The translations under genes were made by a program, and so were the position numbers. Positions 13,468 to 22,624 of a DNA stretch of 37,676 bases are shown here, piece after piece (the first letter of the stretch is position 1; every line of letters begins with the position of its first letter). Origin of the DNA: an uncultured Alphaproteobacteria bacterium (GTDB taxonomy: Bacteria > Pseudomonadota > Alphaproteobacteria > Rs-D84); contig CAJOHU010000010.1 of the NCBI GenBank assembly GCA_905234465.1, forward strand, positions 396 to 38,071, given 5' to 3'. The notes under the pieces are model-generated. The model was not told the origin of the DNA. It saw nothing but the letters and a program-made list of their open reading frames with translations, and did not search any database.

Positions 13468-14712
13468 ATGATTAAATTACCAGAGCTTTTGGCGCCGGCG
13501 GGAACGCTGGATGCTTTTAAGACCGCGATTTTATACGGTGCAGATGCAATTTATGCCGGCCTGCCGGGGTTTTCTATGCGTGCACGCGCAAAAATAACAA
13601 CCGAAGAAGTGAAAACAGGCATAGAATTGGCACATAATGCCGGAAAAAAAGTTTATCTGGCGTTCAATCTGTTCGCACATGATACAGAATATGCAAATAT
13701 GCCGCGTGTGTCGGAAACAATTCGTTATCTGAATCCGGACGCACTGATTATATCTGACCCGGGGGTACTGATGTGGGTACGCAAGAATCATCCCGATATA
13801 CCGATTCATATTTCAACCCAGGCAAATATATGTTCCGCCGAATCTGTTAAATTTTGGCAGAATGCGGGCGCATCGCTGTGCGTTTTGGCGCGCGAAGTCT
13901 CACACCAAGAATTCATATCTATTCGCCGTGCATGCCCAGATATAAAATTGGAAATATTCGTTCATGGGGCAATGTGTATGGCGTATTCTGGGCGATGCCT
14001 GCTGTCTAATTTTATCACAGGGCGACCGGCAAATCGTGGGGCGTGCGCGCAACTGTGCCGGTGGAAATATGATGTTATTTTGCGCGAAGTTGAATCGGGT
14101 ATTGAAATGCCAATCACCGAAGATGAACACGGCGCATATATCATGAATTCCAAAGATTTGTGTTTAATGCCGCGTATCGCCGAAGTTTTAGAATCGGGTC
14201 CCGATTCATTAAAGATTGAAGGTCGTAATCGCAGTGAATACTATGTTGGGTCCGTGGTTCATGCATACAGGTGTGCGATGGATGCGTATGCGCGCGCGCC
14301 AGAAAATTTTGACCCGTCACGATATATGGAAATGTTGAATGTTTTAGAATCGCGCGGGTATACGACGGCATTCTTTGATGGTCCGGTGCCGCCTGATGCA
14401 CATAAATATGATTCTGGGCGGTCTGTATCAGAATACCATGCCGCCGGTGTCGTGACAGAAATTGGCGATGATTATATTACAATGGAATTACGCAACGAGA
14501 TAAAAACCGGCGATAAAATCACATTTGTTTTACCGGGCACGTCCGATAAATTTACGGTTAAAATCAAAAATGTTATAAATGCGACAAATTCCATGCCGCA
14601 ACCAAAAATGTCTGCGGGGCAACATAATGCAATAAAAATTCCGCGGGAATGGATTCCGGCGGAATGTTTTAATAAAATATCACCATTGGTATTGGCGTAT
14701 AAGCATAAATAG
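13468..14712 (+). CDS. trhP: U32 peptidase-family protein, probable tRNA uridine hydroxylation protein TrhP (YegQ)
   Basis: The 414-residue protein starts with the U32 signature LPELLAPAGTLDAFKTAILYGADAIYAGL and keeps the family core EIFVHGAMCMAYSGRCLLSNFITGRPANRGACAQLCRWKY. Cys170, 177, 193 and 197 are the likely iron-sulfur or metal ligands. SLKIEGRNRSEYY (about 251) is also typical. TrhP uses prephenate to make 5-hydroxyuridine at position 34 of tRNAs; related RlhA acts on 23S rRNA and is longer. Length and the beta-rich C-terminal domain (RNEIKTGDKITFVLPG) fit TrhP. The mRNA is probably leaderless. The gene converges on 14715. Confidence 0.78.
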   Translation: MIKLPELLAPAGTLDAFKTAILYGADAIYAGLPGFSMRARAKITTEEVKTGIELAHNAGKKVYLAFNLFAHDTEYANMPRVSETIRYLNPDALIISDPGVLMWVRKNHPDIPIHISTQANICSAESVKFWQNAGASLCVLAREVSHQEFISIRRACPDIKLEIFVHGAMCMAYSGRCLLSNFITGRPANRGACAQLCRWKYDVILREVESGIEMPITEDEHGAYIMNSKDLCLMPRIAEVLESGPDSLKIEGRNRSEYYVGSVVHAYRCAMDAYARAPENFDPSRYMEMLNVLESRGYTTAFFDGPVPPDAHKYDSGRSVSEYHAAGVVTEIGDDYITMELRNEIKTGDKITFVLPGTSDKFTVKIKNVINATNSMPQPKMSAGQHNAIKIPREWIPAECFNKISPLVLAYKHK

Positions 14713-14714
14713 AT

Positions 14715-15248
14715 TTATTTGCCGCGCCATTTTTTTTGAAAGATAAACTTTCTGTACGCGCGTTCAAAAGACCGTGGGTCATTTTCTAAATCTACACCTT
14801 GGTTTTCTGGTTGCATATCCAACCATTCATAGAACCCTTTGGGAAAGCCCGCTGTTTTATGCGGTAATTGTATACTGTCACCAACCGCAGACAGCAATGT
14901 TTCTTGAAAATGTTTTATTTCAATTCGTAAATTTTCGGACACATTGGCAATGTTTGATTCTGCGACATCTATAACAGAATCTTTTTTATCATCTGTCATC
15001 ATCTTTTTCGTTTGTGTCTTGCGATGTTCATTATAGAATTTCATTAAATAACTTATTGCTTGGTTTGGTTTGCCCGATTTCTGGGCTTCCAGTATAGAAT
15101 ATATTTCTAGCAACGCATTGTACCAAGATTTTCCCAATGTTAAATGTTGTGATTGATACTTTTTGACCAATGCATCATACAAAGACATATACGCGCGCGC
15201 CAATTTTTCTTTAACATCATTATCAAGTTCAGTAATTTGTTTTGTCAT
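14715..15248 (-). CDS. Hypothetical helical protein
   Basis: I recognise no family. The 177-residue product is predicted mainly helical and charged, without signal or membrane segments. It has an N-terminal helical bundle (about 1-90), a Lys/Asp-rich linker (TKKMMTDDKKDS) and a C-terminal part with aromatic residues (GFPKGFYEWLDMQPENQG, then SFERAYRKFIFQKKW). ATG 15248 is chosen because GAGGTGG lies just upstream; the in-frame ATG at 15278 lacks one. It is transcribed alone, convergent with the TrhP-like gene. Confidence 0.65.
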   Translation of the reverse strand: MTKQITELDNDVKEKLARAYMSLYDALVKKYQSQHLTLGKSWYNALLEIYSILEAQKSGKPNQAISYLMKFYNEHRKTQTKKMMTDDKKDSVIDVAESNIANVSENLRIEIKHFQETLLSAVGDSIQLPHKTAGFPKGFYEWLDMQPENQGVDLENDPRSFERAYRKFIFQKKWRGK

Positions 15249-15342
15249 GGCACCACCTCTATTTAGGCATTCCAACACACCTACAATGTTATAATAAAAA
15301 CGGTTTTTTTGTCAAGTGTTTATATTTATGCACATTTTTGTT

Positions 15343-15371
15343 TTGACTTTATTCCGATGTTGGGGCATTAT
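15343..15371 (+). promoter_or_regulatory. Promoter of the beta-barrel gene at 15475
   Basis: TTGACT (15343-15348), 17-bp spacer, CATTAT (15366-15371). The roughly 95-nt leader contains a possible hairpin (ACCAA...TTGGT, 15419-15449) before AAGGATG and the ATG. Confidence 0.5.
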
Positions 15372-15474
15372 GCTATGGTCGTATTCCTAAGAAAGGGCAG
15401 TTTATTATCGGGATGCGACACCAATCTTGCCAATAATGGGGGTTGGTAGGAAACAAAAAACATAAGGATGATTT

Positions 15475-16479
15475 ATGAAAAAAATTCTAAATATTGCTGT
15501 GGCGACTGCGGCATTTGCGACGTCTGCTGTGGCGGCAAACATGGAAAATCCGTTGTATTTGCCATCATCGGGTGATGTATATTCAAAAACATCTATTGGT
15601 TTGATGTACAAAATTACGGATTCTACTGATAACCAAATATTGCGTCATCATAACGGTCATGCAGAATTTCCTATTTGGCGTCCGGTTCAAGAATTGGGTA
15701 TTGGTATCACTGACCGGTGGGCGGTTCACGGTGTTGTTGGGTACACATATGATCACGATGTTAAACGCAAAGGATTCCACCTTGGACGTTTAGGTTCAAC
15801 ATATCGCGTAATTGATTCTTTGGATGGTTATGTGTGGGATATCTATGGCGATTTGCATATGGGTGGAATTGAAAAAATGCGTGGTTCGTTAAGTATGGTG
15901 GAACCTGGAAAATTTGTTTTCAATTATGACAATTATTCAAATGGTCGTTGGGGCGCCCATCTTGGGACCAGGTTTGGTCGCAGATGGTCAAATTTAACAA
16001 CCAGTGCATTTGTTGAAGTATTGCGTACATGGGGCAACCATAACAACGAAATCGGTGTTGCAGCATTAAGACCGTTGTTGGGTGCGGCTGGCGCATTATT
16101 GCCGGATAAATTGTCGGTTGATATTAAATCTACATGGGAAGTTAATGCTGGTGCCAATGCGTTCTATCAAATGACAGACCGTTGGTCTGGTGGATTGGCG
16201 TTCCAATATAAGTATCACGCAACAAATGGTTTGGACAGTGTTCATTCTTATTTGGCGGCGCCACTTCAGACACCAATCAACAATATGCTTGAACAATACA
16301 AAGATATGGAAGATCACTTTAACGAATACGCACTGACCTTTACATTGGCGTACCAGTTGCGTGATTGGGCGCAGGTTGCGTGGTATATAGAAGACACATA
16401 TGATACTGGTGCACGCCTGTCGGCGAACACAACCGATTTAAAGGTTGAAACAGGTTTCCGTTTGAACTTTGTGTTCTAG
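15475..16479 (+). CDS. Outer-membrane beta-barrel protein
   Basis: The 334-residue product has a signal peptide (MKKILNIAVATAAFATSAVAA). Alternating amphipathic strands follow, such as TSIGLMYKIT, WAVHGVVGYTY and GGLAFQYKYHA, with aromatic girdles. It ends in a strand with terminal Phe (VETGFRLNFVF), the recognition signal for the BAM complex. A hydrophilic Glu/Asp loop (LEQYKDMEDHFNEY) lies near residue 270. No Cys is present. It resembles uncharacterised transporter-like or porin-like barrels; no substrate can be assigned. It ends in a strong terminator, so it is a single-gene unit. Confidence 0.8.
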   Translation: MKKILNIAVATAAFATSAVAANMENPLYLPSSGDVYSKTSIGLMYKITDSTDNQILRHHNGHAEFPIWRPVQELGIGITDRWAVHGVVGYTYDHDVKRKGFHLGRLGSTYRVIDSLDGYVWDIYGDLHMGGIEKMRGSLSMVEPGKFVFNYDNYSNGRWGAHLGTRFGRRWSNLTTSAFVEVLRTWGNHNNEIGVAALRPLLGAAGALLPDKLSVDIKSTWEVNAGANAFYQMTDRWSGGLAFQYKYHATNGLDSVHSYLAAPLQTPINNMLEQYKDMEDHFNEYALTFTLAYQLRDWAQVAWYIEDTYDTGARLSANTTDLKVETGFRLNFVF

Positions 16480-16499
16480 TATTATTATACAAAACTGCT

Positions 16500-16523
16500 A
16501 ACGGGTCCGTTTGGACCCGTTTT
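16500..16523 (+). terminator. Rho-independent terminator
   Basis: AACGGGTCC (16500-16508) pairs with GGACCCGTT (16513-16521), loop GTTT, followed by T residues. Confidence 0.88.
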
Positions 16524-16587
16524 GTATTAAACACTTTTTTTAATGCTTTTTTTATGATATAATGTTCCAAGAAAGGATTTAAAAAGC

Positions 16588-17697
16588 ATGAAAAAGATTG
16601 GATTATCTGCCGCTTTTGTCGGGTTTTCGGTTGCTGTGGTGGGCGCGGCGTCTGCGGCGTACCCCGTGTATCAGCAACAATATCAACAACAATATACACG
16701 TGATGCGAACTATGTGCGGCCTGGCGTGGTTCAATTACCCGCAACGAACAGCACGGTTTTAACTGTGAATTCTGCGGTGGCGGCGCAGCCGACGCGAATT
16801 ACTGGGACTTTGCCACGTGTTGGTGCAGCGGCAACCGCCGCAGGTCGCCAGTATTATCAACCGGCAGATTATGACCGTTTGGCGGACAGCGGTCTGTACG
16901 TTGGTATTTCTGCGGCATACGCCGCCAGCATATCTGGCAGTATGCACGCCGATTATTCCGGCGAACAAGATGCATATGTTGTCCCGGGTGCATTCGCAGA
17001 TGCAGATTTTGAAACGGACACCGTGATACCGTTGCAGGTATCTGTTGGTGCGGCATTAAACAATGATTTTCGTGTAGATTTTTCGTATACGCGGTACAGT
17101 GGACTTAGTTATCCTAATAATGTTTACACATTTAACGAAGAAACTGGTGCCGCGGACATTCTTACATCCGTAGAAGGTGGTGCGATAACCGCCAACACAA
17201 CCATGTTGAATTTATACTATAACCTTGATTCTTATACAGGTTATTTGGCGGGTGGTTCTTTGCGTCCATATCTTGGTGTTGGTGTTGGTATGTCTTTGAA
17301 TACGATTGCAGACTATGTTGTATACGACGGCACGTATTACAGAATTATTCAAGATTTAAGTACAACAATTAATAACGCGGGAAAATTGACCGGTATTTCT
17401 GATGTGTACGCATACCATAATGGTGGCACAAATGAACAGTTGGCGTTCATGGTTGAAGGTGGTATAACAACAGACCTTGGCGGTGGAATTAAGATGGATT
17501 TCTTTGCGCGTTATGCGAACCTTGGGCGTGTCAAGACATCGGGCAGTATCGTTTTGTCACAGACAGAATGGTTGTCTGATGGATACGGTAACGAAGTTCA
17601 GGCAGATTATGACAGTGTATTTCACTATACAAACTGGTATGAAAGTGGTCGTCTGTCTATGATTGATATAGGCGCGCGTTTAAGATTACAGTTCTGA
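16588..17697 (+). CDS. Outer-membrane beta-barrel protein (OmpA/Omp25-like barrel)
   Basis: The 369-residue product has a signal peptide (about 1-24). A Gln/Tyr-rich stretch and an Ala/Thr/Pro-rich stretch extend to about residue 90. A barrel domain follows: SGLYVGISAAYAAS, LQVSVGAALNNDFRVDFSYTRY, LRPYLGVGVGMSLN, LAFMVEGGITTDLGGGIKMDFFARYANLG, and a final strand SMIDIGARLRLQF ending in Phe. The pattern 'LRPYLGVGVG' is typical of eight-stranded surface-antigen barrels of the Omp25/OmpW type. A surface location is well supported; function is not. The next gene starts 29 nt downstream and may be cotranscribed. Confidence 0.8.
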   Translation: MKKIGLSAAFVGFSVAVVGAASAAYPVYQQQYQQQYTRDANYVRPGVVQLPATNSTVLTVNSAVAAQPTRITGTLPRVGAAATAAGRQYYQPADYDRLADSGLYVGISAAYAASISGSMHADYSGEQDAYVVPGAFADADFETDTVIPLQVSVGAALNNDFRVDFSYTRYSGLSYPNNVYTFNEETGAADILTSVEGGAITANTTMLNLYYNLDSYTGYLAGGSLRPYLGVGVGMSLNTIADYVVYDGTYYRIIQDLSTTINNAGKLTGISDVYAYHNGGTNEQLAFMVEGGITTDLGGGIKMDFFARYANLGRVKTSGSIVLSQTEWLSDGYGNEVQADYDSVFHYTNWYESGRLSMIDIGARLRLQF

Positions 17698-17726
17698 TTT
17701 TCGTGACTGCAAATCGGGGGATACGG

Positions 17727-19373
17727 ATGAGAGGAAACAGTATAATTTTTTATTCATTGCTTGGCACCATTGTGGCGGGCGATGCCTTGGCGGCCATCCG
17801 TGTTGGCAATCTTTCCCGCAACTATGCGGGCACATACAAGAATGTTGTCGGGCTAGAGCAGCAATACTATAATTCCATTGCGGATACAACCGTGAACGCA
17901 ACAGAACAGGATTTACCTGTTCCGGTGGCAAATGCAGAATTAGCGGATAAAATTCGCGCCGGCGATTCGGGTGCAAATACAGATGTTGATACACTTAACA
18001 AATGCGCGATGATTTATCCCGATGGGGAATTTGTGTGGGACAAACCAACAATCGGGCGTGGTGCTGGTGGGGCGCCAACATGTGTTGCGGTTGTTGAAAT
18101 GCGTGCATTGGGGGCGAATGGCGGTTTGGAATACACAACTGTTGCGCGTGGCAAATTGGCGGCTGGGGATATTTTCAAATGCAATATATCAGACTTTCCA
18201 TCGGGTACATATTTGCCAGAAATGACAACGGTCACATTCCCGTCAGACAACGCGCCGACCCGTGAAGATGTTATAAACGTATTAAATGAAGAACAAAAAA
18301 ACAAAGCCGGACTAAAAATTGCGGCGGCGGCAGTGGCGGCGGGCATCGCGGGGAATATTGTTGGCAAATCAGAAGTTGGCAATGACAGTTTGTTCGGAAC
18401 TAATTCTGAAAAATTAAAGACAACTGCGGCGGGCGCTCTTAGTGGCGCGGCATTAATGACCGCAAGTGTTTATTCTGGCAAAGTGCCGGGGGATGTTATT
18501 TTGCATGCCGGGGTGAATGCAGCGGCGGGTGGAATTATTGGAAATATGATGGCATCTGGCGATTCTGTACTGCGCATAGAAAAATGTAAGTACGAAGGGA
18601 TTGAAACAACGTGTCTTTGGGGGAATATAGTAAAAACAGATAAAACAAATATTCCAAATGTTTATTATGATTTTAATAGTGATGAAATAATTGTCTGTAA
18701 TGCTGAAAATAAAGGGTGTAAGACAGATAATACATTGATACGGAAATCTTATGTTGGACGCGACGGGGGGGCGGTATTGCCATATTCTGTTAAATCTCAG
18801 AATGATTTGAATGACAAAGTTGATACCGCTTATGTCCTTGGAGACGATAAAGAAATGAGAGCGACAGCGACAACCAGCGGCAGATTTTACAAGATAAATG
18901 CAGAAAAACGTTCGGGCGCACCGTTGCCCGCGGTGATTGTAAACTTTAAAGATTCCGCATTTGGTATCAAGTTCAAAGATTGGGATAAATGGCGTGACGT
19001 AAATGGAACAACGGCAACGGTCTGTTTGCGTGATTCGCGTGGCGACCCATATAAATGTGATGCCAAGAATACAGATGGCACACAGACATACGCTATAAAC
19101 GATTTCTATCCGATAAGTATGGATGCCGATGATGGTGGCGTGGTTGATTTTTCAAACAAAGCGCGTCTTGGGTCCACATTAAAGGGTGCCGGTGCGGGCG
19201 GTATAATTGGTGGGTTTTCGGGGTACCAAGGCGCACAGAATGATATAGAGGAACGTTTCGTTCAGGCAACACGGGAATATAATGATTCTTTGGAAAAGTT
19301 CTATTGTGGTACTGGTCGCAAGTTCCTGTCTTTCTATAATGACGATGTAATAATACCAGCGATGAGCAAATAG
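17727..19373 (+). CDS. Large secreted hypothetical protein with Gly/Ala hydrophobic stretches
   Basis: I recognise no family. The 548-residue product from ATG 17727 (GGGGG upstream; an in-frame ATG at 17703 is less likely) has a signal peptide (MRGNSIIFYSLLGTIVAGDALA). Two Ala/Gly-rich hydrophobic stretches (LKIAAAAVAAGIAGNIVG near 205 and HAGVNAAAGGIIGNMMASG near 270) recall glycine-zipper segments. A third (LKGAGAGGIIGGFSGYQGAQ) lies near residue 500. Between them is a mixed region with four to six Cys. The C-terminus has a short coiled coil and FYCGTGRKFLSFYNDD. A membrane-inserting or oligomerising role through the glycine zippers is inference. It follows an outer-membrane barrel in the same orientation. 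Confidence 0.75.
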   Translation: MRGNSIIFYSLLGTIVAGDALAAIRVGNLSRNYAGTYKNVVGLEQQYYNSIADTTVNATEQDLPVPVANAELADKIRAGDSGANTDVDTLNKCAMIYPDGEFVWDKPTIGRGAGGAPTCVAVVEMRALGANGGLEYTTVARGKLAAGDIFKCNISDFPSGTYLPEMTTVTFPSDNAPTREDVINVLNEEQKNKAGLKIAAAAVAAGIAGNIVGKSEVGNDSLFGTNSEKLKTTAAGALSGAALMTASVYSGKVPGDVILHAGVNAAAGGIIGNMMASGDSVLRIEKCKYEGIETTCLWGNIVKTDKTNIPNVYYDFNSDEIIVCNAENKGCKTDNTLIRKSYVGRDGGAVLPYSVKSQNDLNDKVDTAYVLGDDKEMRATATTSGRFYKINAEKRSGAPLPAVIVNFKDSAFGIKFKDWDKWRDVNGTTATVCLRDSRGDPYKCDAKNTDGTQTYAINDFYPISMDADDGGVVDFSNKARLGSTLKGAGAGGIIGGFSGYQGAQNDIEERFVQATREYNDSLEKFYCGTGRKFLSFYNDDVIIPAMSK

Positions 19374-19381
19374 GGGTTAAT

Positions 19382-19405
19382 AAACGGTGGCGAACGCCAC
19401 CGTTT
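19382..19405 (+). terminator. Perfect 11-bp hairpin after the 17727 gene
   Basis: AAACGGTGGCG (19382-19392) pairs with CGCCACCGTTT (19395-19405). Only three T follow, so it may be a weak terminator or an mRNA end stabiliser. CACTAA/CTAACC repeats lie at 19405-19436. Confidence 0.6.
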
Positions 19406-19455
19406 ACTAACCACCAGCCACTAATACTAACCACTATTATAGGTAAGGGGAATTA

Positions 19456-19485
19456 AAAAAACGGTTGCCGTCGCAACCGTTTTTT
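19456..19485. terminator. Bidirectional terminator between the 17727 gene and proS
   Basis: ACGGTTGC (19461-19468) pairs with GCAACCGT (19473-19480). It is flanked by an A run on the left and a T run on the right, so it can terminate transcripts from both sides. Confidence 0.85.
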
Positions 19486-19496
19486 AAACTATATTT

Positions 19497-20777
19497 TTAT
19501 TTATGCAGAAGTTTTGTGATCGTGTTTTTTACATCTGATACACATGTTTTAATACCAAATTCATTTGGTAATGCGGATGTATCAAAATCATTAACACGAT
19601 ATTTAACTTCTATCACATCGTTATCCAAATTCTTGTTTGATACAATCAGACGAATTGGCGCGGCAATCAAATCTGCATCTGCAAATTTTTCACCTGCGCG
19701 CGCATCACGGTTATCTAATAAAACATCAACACCATCACGTCTTAATTCATCATAGATTTTTTCTGCGATTGGTAAAGCCTTGTTTTCTTTATCAATCAAA
19801 CCGATGATTTCAACCGCAAAAGGCGCGGTTTCCATATTCCAAATCGGACCATTATCATCGGCACTTTCTTCAATAATTGCCGCCATTGTACGACCAACGC
19901 CGATACCATAGCATCCCATAATTGGTGTTTGTTCAGTGCCGTCTGCGGCGGTGTATGTCATGTGCATAGAATCTGTATATTTTTTACCAAGTTGGAAAAT
20001 ATTACCAATTTCAATACCACGAACCTTTTTCAATTCTTTGCCACATTTTGGACATTTGGTTGAATCCGTGTCTTCTAATTCTTTGTTTGCGCGAAAACCA
20101 CAATCGCAGATATACAAAGTGTCTTCGCCCATTTCGTTAATCAATTGGAATTCATGTGCAATCTTGCCCCCCATGTCACCCGTGGACGATAAAACATCGG
20201 TAAAGTCTTTCAAACCACAACGGCGAAAGATTCTGTAATATGCATCAAAACAACGTTGATAATATTGTTCCAAATCTTCTTGGGTTTCGTGGAAGGAATA
20301 CGCGTCTTTCATAATAAATTCACGGGTTCTGATTAACCCCGCACGCACACGCAATTCATCACGGAACTTTGTCTGAATTTGATACAGCATGAATGGCAAC
20401 TGACGATACGATGTCAAAACAGAACGTGCGTAATCTGTGACGACTTCTTCATGTGTTGGACAAATCAAATAATCAGCCCCCGATGCACCTTTGAATTTTG
20501 CAATGACACTCATCGCATCATAACGGCCCGTTTCGCGCCATAAATCTGCGGTACAAACAACCGGCATCAAGATTTCTTGACCATCAATCGCATTCATTTC
20601 TTCACGAATAATATTTTCAATTTTATGAACAACAGACCAACCAAGTGGTGTCAAAGTATACCCACCTTGGAAAGTTTGATATATATAACCGCCTTTGACC
20701 GCGATTTTGTGACCACGTGTTGTTGCACCGGCAACATCGCCAATTAAACGCCGTACACATAAGTTTTCAATTTTCAT
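19497..20777 (-). CDS. proS: Prolyl-tRNA synthetase (short form)
   Basis: The 426-residue class II synthetase charges tRNA-Pro. Motif 1 lies around GWSVVHKIENIIREEM, and LICPTHEEVVTDYARS is the Pro-specific TPTHEE-type segment. Motif 2 lies at FRDELRVRAGLIRTREFIMKDAYSFH (about 137-162) and motif 3 at GCYGIGVGRTMAAIIEE (about 287-303). The anticodon-binding domain follows. It lacks the long editing insertion of E. coli ProS (572 residues), as is common in alphaproteobacterial enzymes. A Cys4 cluster (CDCGFRANKE...CPKCGKEL) sits where the insertion would be. Its start overlaps the upstream gene by 4 nt (ATGA), so translation is probably coupled. Confidence 0.93.
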   Translation of the reverse strand: MKIENLCVRRLIGDVAGATTRGHKIAVKGGYIYQTFQGGYTLTPLGWSVVHKIENIIREEMNAIDGQEILMPVVCTADLWRETGRYDAMSVIAKFKGASGADYLICPTHEEVVTDYARSVLTSYRQLPFMLYQIQTKFRDELRVRAGLIRTREFIMKDAYSFHETQEDLEQYYQRCFDAYYRIFRRCGLKDFTDVLSSTGDMGGKIAHEFQLINEMGEDTLYICDCGFRANKELEDTDSTKCPKCGKELKKVRGIEIGNIFQLGKKYTDSMHMTYTAADGTEQTPIMGCYGIGVGRTMAAIIEESADDNGPIWNMETAPFAVEIIGLIDKENKALPIAEKIYDELRRDGVDVLLDNRDARAGEKFADADLIAAPIRLIVSNKNLDNDVIEVKYRVNDFDTSALPNEFGIKTCVSDVKNTITKLLHK

Positions 20778-21598
20778 TTTTTTATATCCTTGGTTTCCAT
20801 ATATTTATCTGAAATTATTTTGTACATTGTTTGTGCCATTTGTTTTCTGTCCATACCCGCCAAAGGCGGCGGCGGCAACATATACACATTTACGGTAAAA
20901 CCGCCCAAAACCATTACATGAAAGATTTGTCCGAACGCACTGCGTTCACGCGAACATTTGGGACCCCTGTCTTGTTTTGCGTTATCAAAATATGCATAGT
21001 GTTCCGCCAAATCTTCTTCACTTATTGGTGTGCCGTCATGATAACAATAACGTGTCACCACAGGTTGTACCGTGACATCTGTTCCTTCGGCGACATTGAA
21101 CAGACTGCTTTTAAATTCTTTGACATAGGCGCCGTTTGTTGTCGTGCCTTCGGGAAATATATACAGCGGATATGAAATATTTGAAATCGCGTTTTGCACC
21201 TCGGCCAGGGCTTCGGCGGCATGCGAAGGACGACGATCAACAAAAACCACGCCAAACTTATTCGCAATATACCCAACCAACGGCCAACGGCGAACATCGT
21301 TCTTGGAAATAAAACTGCCCCCGAACATTACCGGAAAAGTCGCGATTTCAAATACAGATATATGATTGCCGGCAACCAACAATGGGCGTTTTTTTGATAT
21401 TGTTCCGTGCTTTACAATCTTGATATTCGCCAATATCAACAAAATTTTCATAAACACAGACATATATTTTACCGCCGCGCGGGAACGCGATGGCAAGAAA
21501 ATTATTATCGGTAATTGAACAACAACCATAACCCAGAACGCCGCGAAACGCAATCCCCCGGTTATTGTGTTAAATATGTTTTGTTTACGCACAGCCAT
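20774..21598 (-). CDS. olsA: 1-acyl-glycerol-3-phosphate / lyso-ornithine-lipid acyltransferase
   Basis: The 274-residue PlsC-type membrane enzyme has N-terminal hydrophobic segments (about 18-38 and 45-60). The acyltransferase block I is GNHISVFEIATFP with catalytic His79; block II is VGYIANKFGVVFVDRR and block III is YIFPEGTTTNG (E150). Position 84 is Glu where the common motif is HX4D; HX4E is a known variant. In ornithine-lipid synthesis OlsA adds the second acyl chain to lyso-ornithine lipid. The OlsB-like gene immediately upstream (2-nt gap) favours this assignment over plain PlsC, though an enzyme serving phosphatidic acid synthesis remains possible. Confidence 0.78.
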   Translation of the reverse strand: MAVRKQNIFNTITGGLRFAAFWVMVVVQLPIIIFLPSRSRAAVKYMSVFMKILLILANIKIVKHGTISKKRPLLVAGNHISVFEIATFPVMFGGSFISKNDVRRWPLVGYIANKFGVVFVDRRPSHAAEALAEVQNAISNISYPLYIFPEGTTTNGAYVKEFKSSLFNVAEGTDVTVQPVVTRYCYHDGTPISEEDLAEHYAYFDNAKQDRGPKCSRERSAFGQIFHVMVLGGFTVNVYMLPPPPLAGMDRKQMAQTMYKIISDKYMETKDIKK

Positions 21599-21600
21599 GT

Positions 21601-22557
21601 CTATTCATCCTCGGTATTCGTGGGGGTTTCATCAATAAATTCTGCATCGGCGGCGTCTTCGCGCAACAGAAATTCAAAAAATGCCCCCAACATATTCAGC
21701 GAGCCCGTAATCGGCATCAGCATTATTTTGCCCAGCGTTTGCATAGGATGTGGTTTTACATCCAAATGTTCCAACGCATTTTCACGACCATAGAAATGTT
21801 TTTGATATGCGGCATCCATATTTTTACTTTGCATCATAACGAATACATCATATGTGTTAAACGGTTTATCAATAAACACGCCCTGGCCAAATGTGGCACC
21901 CATACGTAAATAACCCTTGATAAGCGGTGTCATTTGTTTCTTTGCCATTTCTTCGTCAACAAACGCACGTGGCAATATGTTCATTTTCGCCATACGCGGA
22001 TCTGCGCCATCGGCAAAGTTTTCCGGTATCACACGCGCCCGCAACCGCAGTGGCGACAAATGGTTGTAATACAGATAAGATATTGCCTGGGCAGATTCAA
22101 CAGGTTTTTGACCAACCCAAGACGCGACACCGAACAGCACAGCGATGCGGCGGCGCAGAACATATTCACTTAACCCCGCCCACAGCATACGCATAACCAA
22201 CGCATTTTCACGATATTCGCGCGCAACGCATGCGCGGGACATTTCTGCGATATTATCAGACGCTTTTTTTATCTTGGAAATATTAAATTCTGTTTCGGTA
22301 TAGAAACCGCCCATTTTGTCCGCCGCCCGCTTATCAATAATACGGTATGTGCCAACAACACGCCCATTATGAAACACCGCCATATAGTCGGCATATTTAT
22401 CAAAATCATCAAATTCTTCGTGCAAAGTGTGCTGTTCATCGGTGGCGGATGCACCTTCTTCGGTGACGAACACATCATACCGTAAATTCCGCACCATACG
22501 GCGTTCTTCTTTGTTGCGTGTAAGGCGAACTTCAAAATCACGAACCTTAATAGCCAT
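21601..22557 (-). CDS. olsB: L-ornithine N-alpha-acyltransferase OlsB-like (GNAT/hemolysin-like fold)
   Basis: The 318-residue protein has the GNAT-like architecture of OlsB: LRYDVFVTEEG (about 26-36), the acceptor region HEEFDDFDKYADYMAVFHNGRVVGTYRII, then GGFYTETEFNI and IAEMSRACVAREYRENALVMRMLWAGLSEYV, which aligns with the E-x-x-R-x-CV-x-x-x-YR core. VLFGVASWVGQKP follows. The known reaction transfers a 3-hydroxyacyl chain from ACP to the alpha-amino group of ornithine. A C-terminal extension of about 60 residues includes PITGSLNMLGAFFEFLL, possibly membrane associated. It heads the olsB-olsA-proS run; AAGGGA precedes the ATG. Phosphorus-free membrane lipid production is the likely role. 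Confidence 0.78.
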   Translation of the reverse strand: MAIKVRDFEVRLTRNKEERRMVRNLRYDVFVTEEGASATDEQHTLHEEFDDFDKYADYMAVFHNGRVVGTYRIIDKRAADKMGGFYTETEFNISKIKKASDNIAEMSRACVAREYRENALVMRMLWAGLSEYVLRRRIAVLFGVASWVGQKPVESAQAISYLYYNHLSPLRLRARVIPENFADGADPRMAKMNILPRAFVDEEMAKKQMTPLIKGYLRMGATFGQGVFIDKPFNTYDVFVMMQSKNMDAAYQKHFYGRENALEHLDVKPHPMQTLGKIMLMPITGSLNMLGAFFEFLLREDAADAEFIDETPTNTEDE

Positions 22558-22624
22558 GAAATAATCCCTTGGTTGTTATATATTGTATCAAGGATATCAA
22601 ACAAAGCAAGTTCGCGCAATGAAA

